The translations under genes and the position numbers were made by a program. DNA of 45,438 nucleotides. It comes from JBGQDM01 sp041495845 (lineage in GTDB: Bacteria; Acidobacteriota; Terriglobia; Terriglobales; Acidobacteriaceae). The DNA lies in NCBI GenBank assembly GCA_041495845.1, contig JBGQDM010000015.1:1-45438 (forward strand). Reading direction: 5' to 3'. The notes under the pieces are model-generated. The model made no database searches. It saw only the letters and a list, made by a program, of their open reading frames with translations, and was not told where the DNA came from. This document shows positions 1 through 7,698 of this stretch, in pieces (within the stretch, counting starts at the first letter, position 1; each line of letters begins with the position of its first letter).

Positions 1-314
1 AGAACCCCCAGTACACGCCGTTTCTCGACACCGGCGATCACGTGGTGGTGATCAACGCGGAGAAGATCCACACCACCGGACAGAAGGCGGAGTCAAAGGC
101 GTATCACCGTTACACCGGATATCCGGGCGGACTGCGCACGGAAGAGTACAAGAAGCGTCTGGTTCGTAAGCCGGAGCGGATTATCGAAGATGCGGTGGGG
201 CGCATGCTGCCCAAGACCAAACTGGGCACGCACATGGCGGCAAAGTTGAAGGTCTATCGCGGCGACAAGCATCCGCACGAGGCGCAGAAGCCGGTAGCCA
301 AGCAGTTGGCGTAA
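1..314 (+). CDS. rplM: 50S ribosomal protein L13 (5' end outside window)
   Basis: C-terminal two thirds of ribosomal protein L13, an early-assembling protein of the large subunit. The reading frame is open from base 3 and starts with NPQYTPFLDTGDHVVVINAE, followed by the family hallmarks TGQKAESKAYHRYTGYPGG and GMLPK-type text (here VGRMLPKTKLG). The protein ends KQLA with a TAA stop at 312-314. The start codon and first residues lie upstream of the window. rpsI follows after 79 bases, the usual L13-S9 pairing in bacteria, so the two are very probably co-transcribed. Identity is certain; only the 5' extent is missing. Confidence 0.97.
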   Translation, partial: NPQYTPFLDTGDHVVVINAEKIHTTGQKAESKAYHRYTGYPGGLRTEEYKKRLVRKPERIIEDAVGRMLPKTKLGTHMAAKLKVYRGDKHPHEAQKPVAKQLA

Positions 315-393
315 ACGAGTTCAGTAGTGAGAATTCATGGAAAGGTAGTCGGCATCAGTTGGCGGGACCGCGACTGAAAGCCGAGAGCGGAAA

Positions 394-789
394 ATGGCAG
401 AACTGGTTCAATACTACGGAACGGGACGGCGCAAGTCGGCCATCGCGCGGGTGTATTTACGTCCGGGCAGCGGCGAGTTCAAGGTCAATGGGCGCGCCTT
501 TGAAGAATACTTCGTAACGGACGCGCAGCGGTCTTCCGCCAAGGCGCCGCTGGCCTCCACGGAGACCACGGCCGGCTTCAACGTGCTGGCCAATGTGCGC
601 GGCGGCGGGGTGAACGGGCAAGCGGACGCGATCAAACTCGGTTTGGCGCGCGCGCTCATGCTCTTCAACGCCGAACTACGCAAGAAGCTGAAAGCCGAAG
701 GCATGGTTTCGCGCGATTCGCGCAAGAAGGAACGCAAGAAGTACGGGCAGAAGGGCGCCCGCAAGCGTTTCCAGTTCAGCAAGCGCTAG
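394..789 (+). CDS. rpsI: 30S ribosomal protein S9
   Basis: Small-subunit protein whose C-terminal tail reaches the P-site tRNA. It is 131 residues long, normal for the family. It shows the S9 opening YYGTGRRKSAIARVYLRPG, the central GGGVNGQADAIKLGLARAL and the diagnostic basic tail ending GARKRFQFSKR. The ATG at 394 follows a purine-rich GAGAGCGGAAA stretch that can serve as ribosome-binding site. It sits directly after rplM and before rpsB. Confidence 0.98.
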   Translation: MAELVQYYGTGRRKSAIARVYLRPGSGEFKVNGRAFEEYFVTDAQRSSAKAPLASTETTAGFNVLANVRGGGVNGQADAIKLGLARALMLFNAELRKKLKAEGMVSRDSRKKERKKYGQKGARKRFQFSKR

Positions 790-844
790 ACGAGTCTGGT
801 TTTTGGAGTTCAATTCATCCCGCGCTGCGGGGACGGGAATGGCA

Positions 845-864
845 ATCCGGGAGCAATCCCGGAT
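845..864 (+). promoter_or_regulatory. hairpin in rpsB leader
   Basis: A perfect 8-bp inverted repeat, ATCCGGGA/TCCCGGAT (845-852 and 857-864), closes a GCAA (GNRA-type) tetraloop. It lies 9 bases upstream of the rpsB Shine-Dalgarno sequence (874-881). No T-run follows, so it is not an intrinsic terminator. S2 operons are autoregulated in some bacteria, so a leader role is plausible, but that is inference; it could also be an RNA-processing site between rpsI and rpsB. Confidence 0.45.
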
Positions 865-885
865 GCAGATTACAAAGGAGGTTGT

Positions 886-1779
886 TTGGCGAATATCACC
901 ATGAAGGAGTTGCTCGAAGCGGGCGTCCACTTCGGGCACCAGACCAAGCGCTGGAATCCCAAGATGAAGGAATTCATCTTCGGCGAGCGCAACGGGATTT
1001 ACATCATTGATCTTCAGAAGACGCTGAAGATGTTCAAAGAAGCGTCGAAATTCATGTCGGACATGGCGGGAACCGGTAAGACCGTGCTCTTTGTCGGCAC
1101 CAAGCGCCAGGCGCAGGATGCCATCGCGGAAGAAGCGCAGCGCTGCAACATGTTCTACGTGAACCAGCGTTGGCTGGGCGGACTGCTCACCAACTGGGTG
1201 ACCGTACAAAAATCGGTGAAGCGGCTGAAAGAACTGGACGAGATGGCCACGGATGGCCGTTACGATCTGCTGCCGAAGAAGGAAGTGATCGTCCTGGAGC
1301 GTGCGCGCAAGCACCTGCAGGCGAACCTGGCGGGCATCAAGAACATGAGCCGGCTGCCGGATGCGATTTTTGTGGTGGATTCGAACAAGGAACAGATTGC
1401 GGTGCGTGAGGCGCGCAAGCTGGGCATTCCGGTGGTGGCGGTGGTGGACACGAACTGCGACCCGAGTGAAGTGGATTACGTGATTCCGGGCAACGACGAC
1501 GCGCTGCGTGCCATCCGGCTGTTTACGTCGAAGATCGCCGATTCTCTGCTGGAAGGTCAGCAGATGCTGATGGCGGTGGCGCCGGAGGAAGCGGTGGTGG
1601 TGGAGCCACCGGTAGCGGAAGTGCCCGAAGCCGAAGCCGTGCTCAGCGCTGCAGAAGCCTCCGGCTCATCCAGCGACGGCTTCGCCGAAGCCGGGGAAGA
1701 TATCAGCATGGAAGACGTGCTGGGCCGGGGTACGCGCCGCGTGGCCAGCGCCGAAGAACCAGCCAAGACTCCGGTCTAG
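886..1779 (+). CDS. rpsB: 30S ribosomal protein S2
   Basis: Small-subunit protein S2, needed for S1 binding at the mRNA exit region. The start chosen is TTG at 886, because a full AAAGGAGG Shine-Dalgarno sequence at 874-881 sits just before it and the product then begins MANITMKELLEAGVHFGHQT, the family N-terminus. The core carries RWNPKMKEFIFGERNGIYIIDL, NQRWLGGLLTNWVT and the DAIFVVDSNKEQIAVREA segment. The 297 residues exceed the usual 230-260. The excess is an acidic, Ala/Glu/Val-rich C-terminal tail (about residues 225-297), as seen in several phyla. tsf follows, the conserved S2-EF-Ts order. Confidence 0.97.
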   Translation: MANITMKELLEAGVHFGHQTKRWNPKMKEFIFGERNGIYIIDLQKTLKMFKEASKFMSDMAGTGKTVLFVGTKRQAQDAIAEEAQRCNMFYVNQRWLGGLLTNWVTVQKSVKRLKELDEMATDGRYDLLPKKEVIVLERARKHLQANLAGIKNMSRLPDAIFVVDSNKEQIAVREARKLGIPVVAVVDTNCDPSEVDYVIPGNDDALRAIRLFTSKIADSLLEGQQMLMAVAPEEAVVVEPPVAEVPEAEAVLSAAEASGSSSDGFAEAGEDISMEDVLGRGTRRVASAEEPAKTPV

Positions 1780-1808
1780 TCGAGCGGAACCGGTTACGCA
1801 GAACCTGC

Positions 1809-1835
1809 GACCCGCGCGCTTCTCCGGCGCGGGTC
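1809..1835 (+). terminator. attenuator-like hairpin between rpsB and tsf
   Basis: GACCCGCGC (1809-1817) pairs perfectly with GCGCGGGTC (1827-1835) around a 9-base loop and is followed by AAATTTTA. The stem is strong but the T-tract is short, so partial termination between rpsB and tsf is more likely than a full stop. This would allow S2 and EF-Ts to be made in different amounts. Confidence 0.5.
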
Positions 1836-1891
1836 AAATTTTATGAGAACGCTTTTGATGCAGATCAAAAGCAGGAATCGGAAATCAGAGA

Positions 1892-2548
1892 ATGGGCACT
1901 ACAACCGTGAATATTTCTGCCGCACAAGTAAAAGAGCTCCGCGAGAAGACCGGCGCGCCAATGATGGATTGCAAGCAGGCCCTGAGCGAAGCCAAAGGCG
2001 ACCTGGAGCAGGCGGTTGTGATCCTGCGCAAGAAGGGGGTCTCGGTGGCCGCCAAGAAGTCCTCGCGTGTCACCAGCGAAGGTTCGGTCGCCAGCTATAT
2101 TCACGCCGGCGGCAAGATCGGCGTGTTGGTGGAAGTGAACTGCGAAAGCGATTTTGTGGCGCGCACGGACGACTTCAAGGAATTAGTCCACGACATTGCC
2201 ATGCACATCGCGGCCAGCGATCCCAGGTTCGTGCGCCGCGAAGATGTGACCCCGGAGGCTTTCGACCGCGAGAAAGATATTTATCGCGCCCAAGCCGCGG
2301 CCACCGGCAAACCGCCGCAGGTCGTGGAAAAGATCGTCGAGGGCAAGATGGTCAAGTTCTACGAGGAGGTCTGCCTGTTGGAGCAGCCCTTCATCAAGGA
2401 CCAGACCATGAACATCTCGCAGATCATCGCCGCCAAAATCGGCAAGTTGAAGGAGAACATCAGCGTGCGCCGCTTTGCGCGCTTCAAGGTAGGCGAAGGG
2501 ACCGAGACGGTTGCCATCACCAAGCCGGTGGAGCCCAAGGAAGAGTAG
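1892..2548 (+). CDS. tsf: elongation factor Ts
   Basis: Guanine-nucleotide exchange factor that regenerates EF-Tu-GTP. The 218-residue protein has the N-terminal UBA-like domain with AQVKELREKTGAPMMDCKQA, then KKSSRVTSEGSV and the signature IGVLVEVNCESDFVARTDDF of the core that contacts EF-Tu. It is shorter than the E. coli protein (about 283), matching the single-subdomain short form common outside Proteobacteria. The ATG at 1892 gives the family start. It lies between rpsB and pyrH, a conserved order. Confidence 0.97.
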   Translation: MGTTTVNISAAQVKELREKTGAPMMDCKQALSEAKGDLEQAVVILRKKGVSVAAKKSSRVTSEGSVASYIHAGGKIGVLVEVNCESDFVARTDDFKELVHDIAMHIAASDPRFVRREDVTPEAFDREKDIYRAQAAATGKPPQVVEKIVEGKMVKFYEEVCLLEQPFIKDQTMNISQIIAAKIGKLKENISVRRFARFKVGEGTETVAITKPVEPKEE

Positions 2549-2637
2549 TCCCGAGGTCTGCCGTTTGCTTTTTGCCGTGCGCAAGGACGTTCGCCGCCGA
2601 CCCGCCTCGCGCCAGCCCGGCTTGTATACTGGTAACC

Positions 2638-3354
2638 ATGGGTGGTTCTGTCTTCAAGCGTGTCCTGCTCAAGCTTTCCGGAGAGGCGCTGGCCGGCAAT
2701 CAGGGTTTTGGTCTGGAGTCTGACCGGGTACACGCCATCGCCGCGGAACTGGCGGAAGTGCACAAAGTCGGAGTGCAGATTGCCATTGTGGTGGGCGGAG
2801 GGAATATTTTCCGCGGTGTGGCGCAGCAGGCCAAAGACATGGACCGCGTTTCCGCCGACCATATGGGTATGTTGGCCACGGTGATCAACGCGCTCTCCCT
2901 GCAGGACGCGCTGGAGAAGCAGGGTGTCTACACCCGGGTGCAGTCCGCGATTGAGATGAAGCAGGTGGCGGAGCCCTTCATTCGCCGCCGTGCCATTCGC
3001 CACCTGGAAAAGAACCGCATCGTGATTTTTGCCGGCGGCACCGGCAATCCATATTTCTCCACCGACACGGCAGCTTCCCTGCGCGCCATGGAGATCAAAG
3101 CGGACGCCATCCTGAAAGCCACCAAGGTGGACGGCGTCTACGACGCCGACCCCATGTTGGTGAAGGACGCCACCAAGTTCGCTGAGATCAGCTACATGGA
3201 AGTGCTGAAACGCGGCCTGAAAGTGATGGACTCAACCGCCATTTCCCTGTGTAAAGACAACAACCTGCCCATCATCGTCTTCAATTTGAACCAGTACGGA
3301 AACATCCGGCGAGTGGTGCTGGGGGAGACGATCGGTACGCGTGTGGGGGCGTGA
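2638..3354 (+). CDS. pyrH: UMP kinase
   Basis: Hexameric bacterial UMP kinase (amino acid kinase fold) that makes UDP in pyrimidine synthesis. The 238-residue product starts MGGSVFKRVLLKLSGEALAG. It shows the nucleotide-binding Gly-rich loop IAIVVGGGNIFRG, the UMP-site segment DRVSADHMGMLATVINALSL, and the GGTGNPYFSTDTAASLRA and VDGVYDADP motifs. The frame is open far upstream, to 1843, but that part is a shadow of tsf. The ATG at 2638 is chosen because it matches the family N-terminus. It belongs to the tsf-pyrH-frr run. Confidence 0.97.
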   Translation: MGGSVFKRVLLKLSGEALAGNQGFGLESDRVHAIAAELAEVHKVGVQIAIVVGGGNIFRGVAQQAKDMDRVSADHMGMLATVINALSLQDALEKQGVYTRVQSAIEMKQVAEPFIRRRAIRHLEKNRIVIFAGGTGNPYFSTDTAASLRAMEIKADAILKATKVDGVYDADPMLVKDATKFAEISYMEVLKRGLKVMDSTAISLCKDNNLPIIVFNLNQYGNIRRVVLGETIGTRVGA

Positions 3355-3384
3355 GCCTCGTTCCTTCGCCGGAATGAATTCCGA

Positions 3385-3390
3385 TATAAT
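3385..3390 (+). promoter_or_regulatory. possible -10 element upstream of frr
   Basis: A perfect TATAAT lies 38 bases before the frr start codon in the 74-base pyrH-frr gap. No good -35 hexamer is visible at the right distance, so this is a weak candidate for an internal promoter. Confidence 0.25.
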
Positions 3391-3428
3391 GCACAGTTTC
3401 CATTCCTCTGTTTTGTGGAGTTGATCCC

Positions 3429-4016
3429 ATGGCGCCTCCTATGATGGCAGGCATTGCCGCCCTGCGTGAGTTGTATGTGCAGTTGAAGGCCCGGATGGAT
3501 AAAGCGGTCGACGACTTCCGGCACGCCATGGCCGCGACCCGCACCGGACGCGCGTCGGTGCACATGCTCGACAGCGTGCAGGCGGAGTACTACGGTTCCA
3601 TGACGCCGCTGAATCAGATGGCGCAGGTGCACGCCCCCGAGCCGCAGTTGATTACCGTGACGCCGTTTGATCCGACGGCACTCGCGGCCATCGAAAAGGC
3701 CATTCGCAGCGCCGATCTGGGGTTAAACCCGATGAATGATGGCAAGATCATCCGCGTGCCGGTGCCCGCGCTCACCGAAGAACGCCGCAAGGAGATGGTC
3801 AAGCATCTGCACAAAATTCTGGAAGAACATCGGACAGCGGTCCGCAACATCCGGCGCGACGGCAATGACGGCATCAAGAAGACAATGAAAGACAAGAAGA
3901 TCAGCGAGGATGAGGAGAAACGCTCGCTAGACGAAATCCAGAAGCTGACCGACGATGAAATCAAGAAGATGGAAGAGATGAGCAAGGTGAAAGAGAAGGA
4001 AGTGATGGAGATTTAG
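3429..4016 (+). CDS. frr: ribosome recycling factor
   Basis: Splits post-termination ribosomes together with EF-G. It has 195 residues (family about 185), with ATG at 3429 preceded by GTGGAG at a suitable distance. Motifs: DDFRHAMAATRTGRASVHML, the central YYGSMTPLNQMA and ITVTPFDPTALAAIEKAI, SDLGLNP-like ADLGLNPMNDGKIIRVPVPALTEERRKEMV, and a charged C-terminal helix. The extra N-terminal residues (MAPPMMAGIAA) may mean the true start is ATG 3444 or 3447. It is the last gene of the translation run that begins with rplM. Confidence 0.96.
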   Translation: MAPPMMAGIAALRELYVQLKARMDKAVDDFRHAMAATRTGRASVHMLDSVQAEYYGSMTPLNQMAQVHAPEPQLITVTPFDPTALAAIEKAIRSADLGLNPMNDGKIIRVPVPALTEERRKEMVKHLHKILEEHRTAVRNIRRDGNDGIKKTMKDKKISEDEEKRSLDEIQKLTDDEIKKMEEMSKVKEKEVMEI

Positions 4017-4031
4017 CGGGCTGGCCTCTCG

Positions 4032-4225
4032 TCTGGAAAATCGCAAATCTTAAAACGCAGAGGTCGCGGAGAGAAGCCGCAGAGGTCGCAGAGGAACCGG
4101 GCCCACCTTATGTCTCGCAGGCAAATTCCCCCAGAAAAAGTCTTCCCGCGTTTTGAGATTTGTGTAGCGTGGATCGCCTCGTGCCTGAAAGATCGCAAGT
4201 CTTGGAACGCAGAAATCGCGGAGAG
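4032..4225. repeat. imperfect direct repeat, CGCAGAG/CGCGGAG family
   Basis: Two 42-base copies (4032-4073 and 4184-4225) agree at about 34 positions. Each holds an A-ATCGCAA-TCTT block followed by ACGCAGA--TCGCGGAGAG. The left copy is followed by further CGCAGAG units (4078-4094). Text of the same kind recurs, in palindromic form, at 41484-41616. It fills most of the 355-base gap between frr and the next gene. I see no coding sequence or terminator in the gap. Confidence 0.6.
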
Positions 4226-4371
4226 GCGGTTGCCGCCAGATTACCATCCACCCCAACCCATTGATTCATAAGCTGCTTAGCAGATGACTTATCCCTGTGG
4301 CACGTTTTACCTCCAGAGCATTGTCGGGAATGCTGGATGCCGGCAAACTGCGCTTGAAACCGGAGGTAGTC

Positions 4372-5079
4372 ATGAGTACTTCAGTGGCAGCACTCGCATC
4401 TGTGAGTGGAAAGCTTGGGCCAGACGCGCGGCGAGTACACGAGAGTTTTCTGGCGGGGAGAGAGAAGCAGTTGCTGGTGTGGATGGCGGAGCGGACGCCG
4501 GCGTGGATCAACTCCGATCACTTGACGCTGCTAGGCCTGGTCGCGCAGGCGCTGGCCGGAGTCTCCTATGCCCTGGCACGATGGAACCGGGGCGCGCTGC
4601 TAGCCGTGATTTTCTTCCTCGCGTTGAACTGGCTGGGTGACAGCCTGGATGGAACCCTGGCGCGGGTGCGCAACCGGCAACGGCCCCGCTACGGCTTCTA
4701 TGTGGACCACATGGTGGACAGCTTTGGGGCACTGTTTCTCATGGGTGGCTTGGCGCTCTCGGGATTCATGCATCCGGCGCTGGCCATCGCGTTGCTCATC
4801 GCGTTTCTGCTGCTCTCCATCCAGTCCTATCTGGCGACGTATGCGCTGGGCGAATTCCATCTCTCTTTTTGGCGCTTCGGACCAACCGAGTTGCGCATTC
4901 TGCTGGCCGTCGGGAACCTGGCGCTGTTTCGCTGGGCCAATGTGACGCTCTTCGGGCACGGACATTTTCGGCTGTTCGATGTGGGCGCAGTCGTGGGTTT
5001 GATCGGGATGACGGCGATGCTGCTGGCGGCGATCGCAAGCAGCACGCGGCGACTGTATCAACAGGAGAAGTTGTCGTGA
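4372..5079 (+). CDS. CDP-alcohol phosphatidyltransferase family membrane protein
   Basis: Integral membrane enzyme that would transfer a phospho-alcohol or phosphatidyl group from a CDP-activated donor. The family signature D-G-x2-A-R-x8-G-x3-D-x3-D is complete in DGTLARVRNRQRPRYGFYVD followed by HMVD (about residues 87-110 of 235). About six hydrophobic helices surround it. The start is ATG 4372, not the in-frame ATG at 4297, because GGAGG at 4362-4366 precedes it by five bases. The stop overlaps the next start (GTGA), so it is translationally coupled to the GtrA-like gene. The substrate cannot be read from the sequence; phospholipid head group or glycan-linked lipid are both possible. Confidence 0.85.
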   Translation: MSTSVAALASVSGKLGPDARRVHESFLAGREKQLLVWMAERTPAWINSDHLTLLGLVAQALAGVSYALARWNRGALLAVIFFLALNWLGDSLDGTLARVRNRQRPRYGFYVDHMVDSFGALFLMGGLALSGFMHPALAIALLIAFLLLSIQSYLATYALGEFHLSFWRFGPTELRILLAVGNLALFRWANVTLFGHGHFRLFDVGAVVGLIGMTAMLLAAIASSTRRLYQQEKLS

Positions 5080-5534
5080 ACCTGCGGGCGCGAAGCGTGG
5101 GGTTGGCGCAGCGATCACTAAAATTCTATTTCGTTGGCGGTGTGGGCATCGCGGTGCAGATGCCGGCGCTGGCGATGCTGAAGTCGGGGTTTCATCTCGA
5201 CTATCTGTGGGCTACGGCGCTCGCGGTCGAGATCAGCGTGGTGCATAACTTCGTGTGGCATGAGCGCTTCACCTGGGCAGAGCGGTTGACGATTGGTGGG
5301 CGGGGATCGTTGCGACGGCTGATGACGTTCAACCTCACGACGGGCGCGGTGTCAATTCTCGGGAACGTGGCGGCGATGCGCCTGCTGGTGGGTGGAATGC
5401 GCGTGCCGTATCTCTTGGCGAACGGGATCGCCATTGGGCTGTGCTCGCTGCTGAATTTTGCGGTCAGCGAGTGTTATGTCTTCCGTCGCGGCCGTGCGAA
5501 TTCAGGCGCCCTCGCGCCGTTTCGCCTCTTGTAG
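5076..5534 (+). CDS. GtrA-like family membrane protein
   Basis: 152-residue protein with four predicted membrane helices, matching the GtrA family (small proteins thought to help move polyprenyl-linked sugars across the inner membrane). The first helix has the typical FYFVGGVGIAVQMPALAML. A conserved-looking HNFVWHERFTW segment lies between helices 2 and 3, and the last helix ends SLLNFAVSECYVFRRGR, all typical of the family. The start is GTG 5076, overlapping the upstream stop as GTGA, with AGGAG at 5063-5067. The frame runs further upstream only as a shadow. The coupling suggests a joint role with the CDP-alcohol transferase in envelope lipid or glycan synthesis. Confidence 0.8.
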   Translation: MNLRARSVGLAQRSLKFYFVGGVGIAVQMPALAMLKSGFHLDYLWATALAVEISVVHNFVWHERFTWAERLTIGGRGSLRRLMTFNLTTGAVSILGNVAAMRLLVGGMRVPYLLANGIAIGLCSLLNFAVSECYVFRRGRANSGALAPFRLL

Positions 5535-5698
5535 AGCTGGTCCGAGCGAGTCTCCCGAGTGAAACAAGTTGCACAAAGAAGCTTGCTGTGACGAGACGCA
5601 CTCAGGTTGGGATGAATTGCCGGCGCTTCGTCACCCAGCCGTTGGGCGCGGCCTGGGTCCGTGGTAGAGTTCCGCCCTTGTTGTGGGGGACCCCAGGA

Positions 5699-7630
5699 AT
5701 GAAGCGCTATTTGCCGGTTTTGTGTTTGCTGGTCGCCGCCATCGCCGGGAGGAGTCAGGCACAAGAAAAGAAGACGGTGGAGGTAGCACCCCGTGACGCC
5801 ACCGGGTCCGCCAGTCGAGGTAATCCGCTCAACCCGGCTCCGTTTCGGGGTTTTCTGGCAACGCCGTCGGGGACAATCCGGTTTCTTTTGTCACCGGAAG
5901 GAATTAAGCTGGCGCGAAACTCGAGCCATCCCAATCTGCGGGACCTGCTGCAGCGCTGGGGAATTGCGGTTGGTCCGGCGCCAGCGGCGGTGACCGGCTC
6001 AGGACTTCGTCGCCAGCCGGTTGCAGTTGCTGCTTCGGCACATCGGCCTTGCAGCAATTTTCGGACGGGTACGAGCTTCAACCTGGAGCCGGAGACAGGG
6101 ATGCCGGAGATCGGCATTCCCGTGCCGCGGAATGAAGAGAGTGTTGATTTCATTCCCGGAGGCGGCATTCACGGCGCTGACTTGGTCATTGGCGGGGCCA
6201 ATGACTATCGCGGCTTCCTCGATGCGGGAGCGACGGGTGGGGGTACCGTTCCCAATTCCTTTGGCTGGGGTTTTAGTGGGACCGGGTATTACGTGAATCG
6301 CAGCGGCGGCTGCGGCGCCGATTTCGAAGGTGGGCTGCCACATATTTTCGAGACTGAAGCGCAGCAGGAAGTGTTCGGCCTGGGTGACCCGGTGATCGCG
6401 GTGGATGCGACCCGGGGAAATGTGTATGCGGCCGACCTGCGCGACGGCCAGGCGATTACCGCGCTAGGCCTTTTCCGGACTACGGCCGCGCTGCTGAACG
6501 ACCCGTCCGCGTGCCCCAGCGGGACCCACGTGGCCGACGTCAAGGGCAGGGACACGACTGCGCATCGCTGCTGGCCGAAGGGGATTTTTGTCGGGGCGGC
6601 GAATCCCTTTCAACCCTTCGGTACGTTAGTGGACAAGCCGCACATCCGTGCTGACCAGCGGCGCTCAGGGGCAGGCGCGGGCGATGTCTATGTGACCTTT
6701 ACCAGGTTCGGCATTCGTCATTTCGCCTCAGAAATTTATTTGTCAGCTTGCGCGGCCGATTTCAAAACGCGTCGGGATTGTTCCAAGCCACTCCTACTCA
6801 GCGGCGACGACCTGCACACGCAATTTTCCCATATTGCGGTGCTGCCCAACGGAGTCGTGACCATCACCTACACGCAAGAGAATTTCATCTTTGATCCCAA
6901 CCAGAGGCCGGCCGCTTTTCTCGCCAAGGACATCAAGCACGTGAGCTGCATTCCGCAAGGTGCTCCTCTGGCCCCGAAGTGCTCGGCGGCAACCTTGGTG
7001 ACGACGGAGATGCAAACCGTGCCTGAGTTCTTAACCAACGCCAGCTACCGGGTTTCCACATACCCAACCCACGATTACCGGCGGCTGCCAGAGGGCGGAC
7101 TCGAAGAAGTGGTGGTTTGGTCGCGCTGCAAACAGAACGGGTTTCAGCCGATTGGCATCGGCGCTGTGGAACAAGTGGCGTGCCCGGATGCCGATGTAGT
7201 GTTCACCACCGCGCACTTGAACAAGGACGGCGTCCCGGGCAAGTGGGGACCGGTGCGGGTGGTCGATGCGGGAGCCGGCGACCAGGTCTTTCCCTGGCTG
7301 GCAGTGGACCACGAGACCGGAGAGGCTCACGTCGCCTATCTCTCTTCGCGAAACGATGGGTTCCACCATCGGCTGCAGCTGATGGTGAGCACGTTGCCGG
7401 CGGGAGCGGAGAAGATGGACCCGCCCCGCATGGTGTTGTCCACGCCCAGCGAGCCGGGTTCGGATGCGGTGCTGGGCGCGAGCTTCATCGGAGATTACAT
7501 CGGGATGGCCAGCCACGGTGGTCGGACTTATGTGCACAGCATGATCAACCGCATGTCCACCTATGACCACATTTTAATTCCGAGTCAGGACAACGTGCTG
7601 GCGCGCTTGCCGGGCGAGGACGAGCCTTAG
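5699..7630 (+). CDS. secreted protein of unknown function, tandem paralogue 1
   Basis: 643-residue exported protein. ATG 5699 opens a signal peptide (MKRYLPVLCLLVAAIAG, cleavage near SQAQ). A leader region shared with its neighbour (FLLSPEG, then HPNLRDLL) follows, and then a long body with repeated short strand-turn units, for example PGGGIHGADLVIGGANDYRG, WGFSGTGYYVNRSGGCGADF, DPVIAVDATRGNVYAADLR and DQVFPWLAVDHETGEAHVAY. The spacing looks like a beta-propeller of the sialidase/BNR type, but no catalytic set is visible. Paired cysteines suggest disulfides outside the cytoplasm. The next gene is a clear paralogue. I do not recognise a named family. Confidence 0.8.
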   Translation: MKRYLPVLCLLVAAIAGRSQAQEKKTVEVAPRDATGSASRGNPLNPAPFRGFLATPSGTIRFLLSPEGIKLARNSSHPNLRDLLQRWGIAVGPAPAAVTGSGLRRQPVAVAASAHRPCSNFRTGTSFNLEPETGMPEIGIPVPRNEESVDFIPGGGIHGADLVIGGANDYRGFLDAGATGGGTVPNSFGWGFSGTGYYVNRSGGCGADFEGGLPHIFETEAQQEVFGLGDPVIAVDATRGNVYAADLRDGQAITALGLFRTTAALLNDPSACPSGTHVADVKGRDTTAHRCWPKGIFVGAANPFQPFGTLVDKPHIRADQRRSGAGAGDVYVTFTRFGIRHFASEIYLSACAADFKTRRDCSKPLLLSGDDLHTQFSHIAVLPNGVVTITYTQENFIFDPNQRPAAFLAKDIKHVSCIPQGAPLAPKCSAATLVTTEMQTVPEFLTNASYRVSTYPTHDYRRLPEGGLEEVVVWSRCKQNGFQPIGIGAVEQVACPDADVVFTTAHLNKDGVPGKWGPVRVVDAGAGDQVFPWLAVDHETGEAHVAYLSSRNDGFHHRLQLMVSTLPAGAEKMDPPRMVLSTPSEPGSDAVLGASFIGDYIGMASHGGRTYVHSMINRMSTYDHILIPSQDNVLARLPGEDEP

Positions 7631-7698
7631 ACGGGCAGTACGTTGAAGAAAACGGAATTCGGTATGCGGCGGCGATATTAGTGCCGGAGGCGGGAACG

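Noticed and set aside
1843..2637. upstream extension of the pyrH frame
   Set aside because: It overlaps tsf in another frame, and the family N-terminus starts at ATG 2638.
4032..4225. possible CRISPR array
   Set aside because: Only two diverged repeat copies with no regular spacers and no cas genes; it belongs to an intergenic repeat family. No CRISPR array was seen anywhere in the window.
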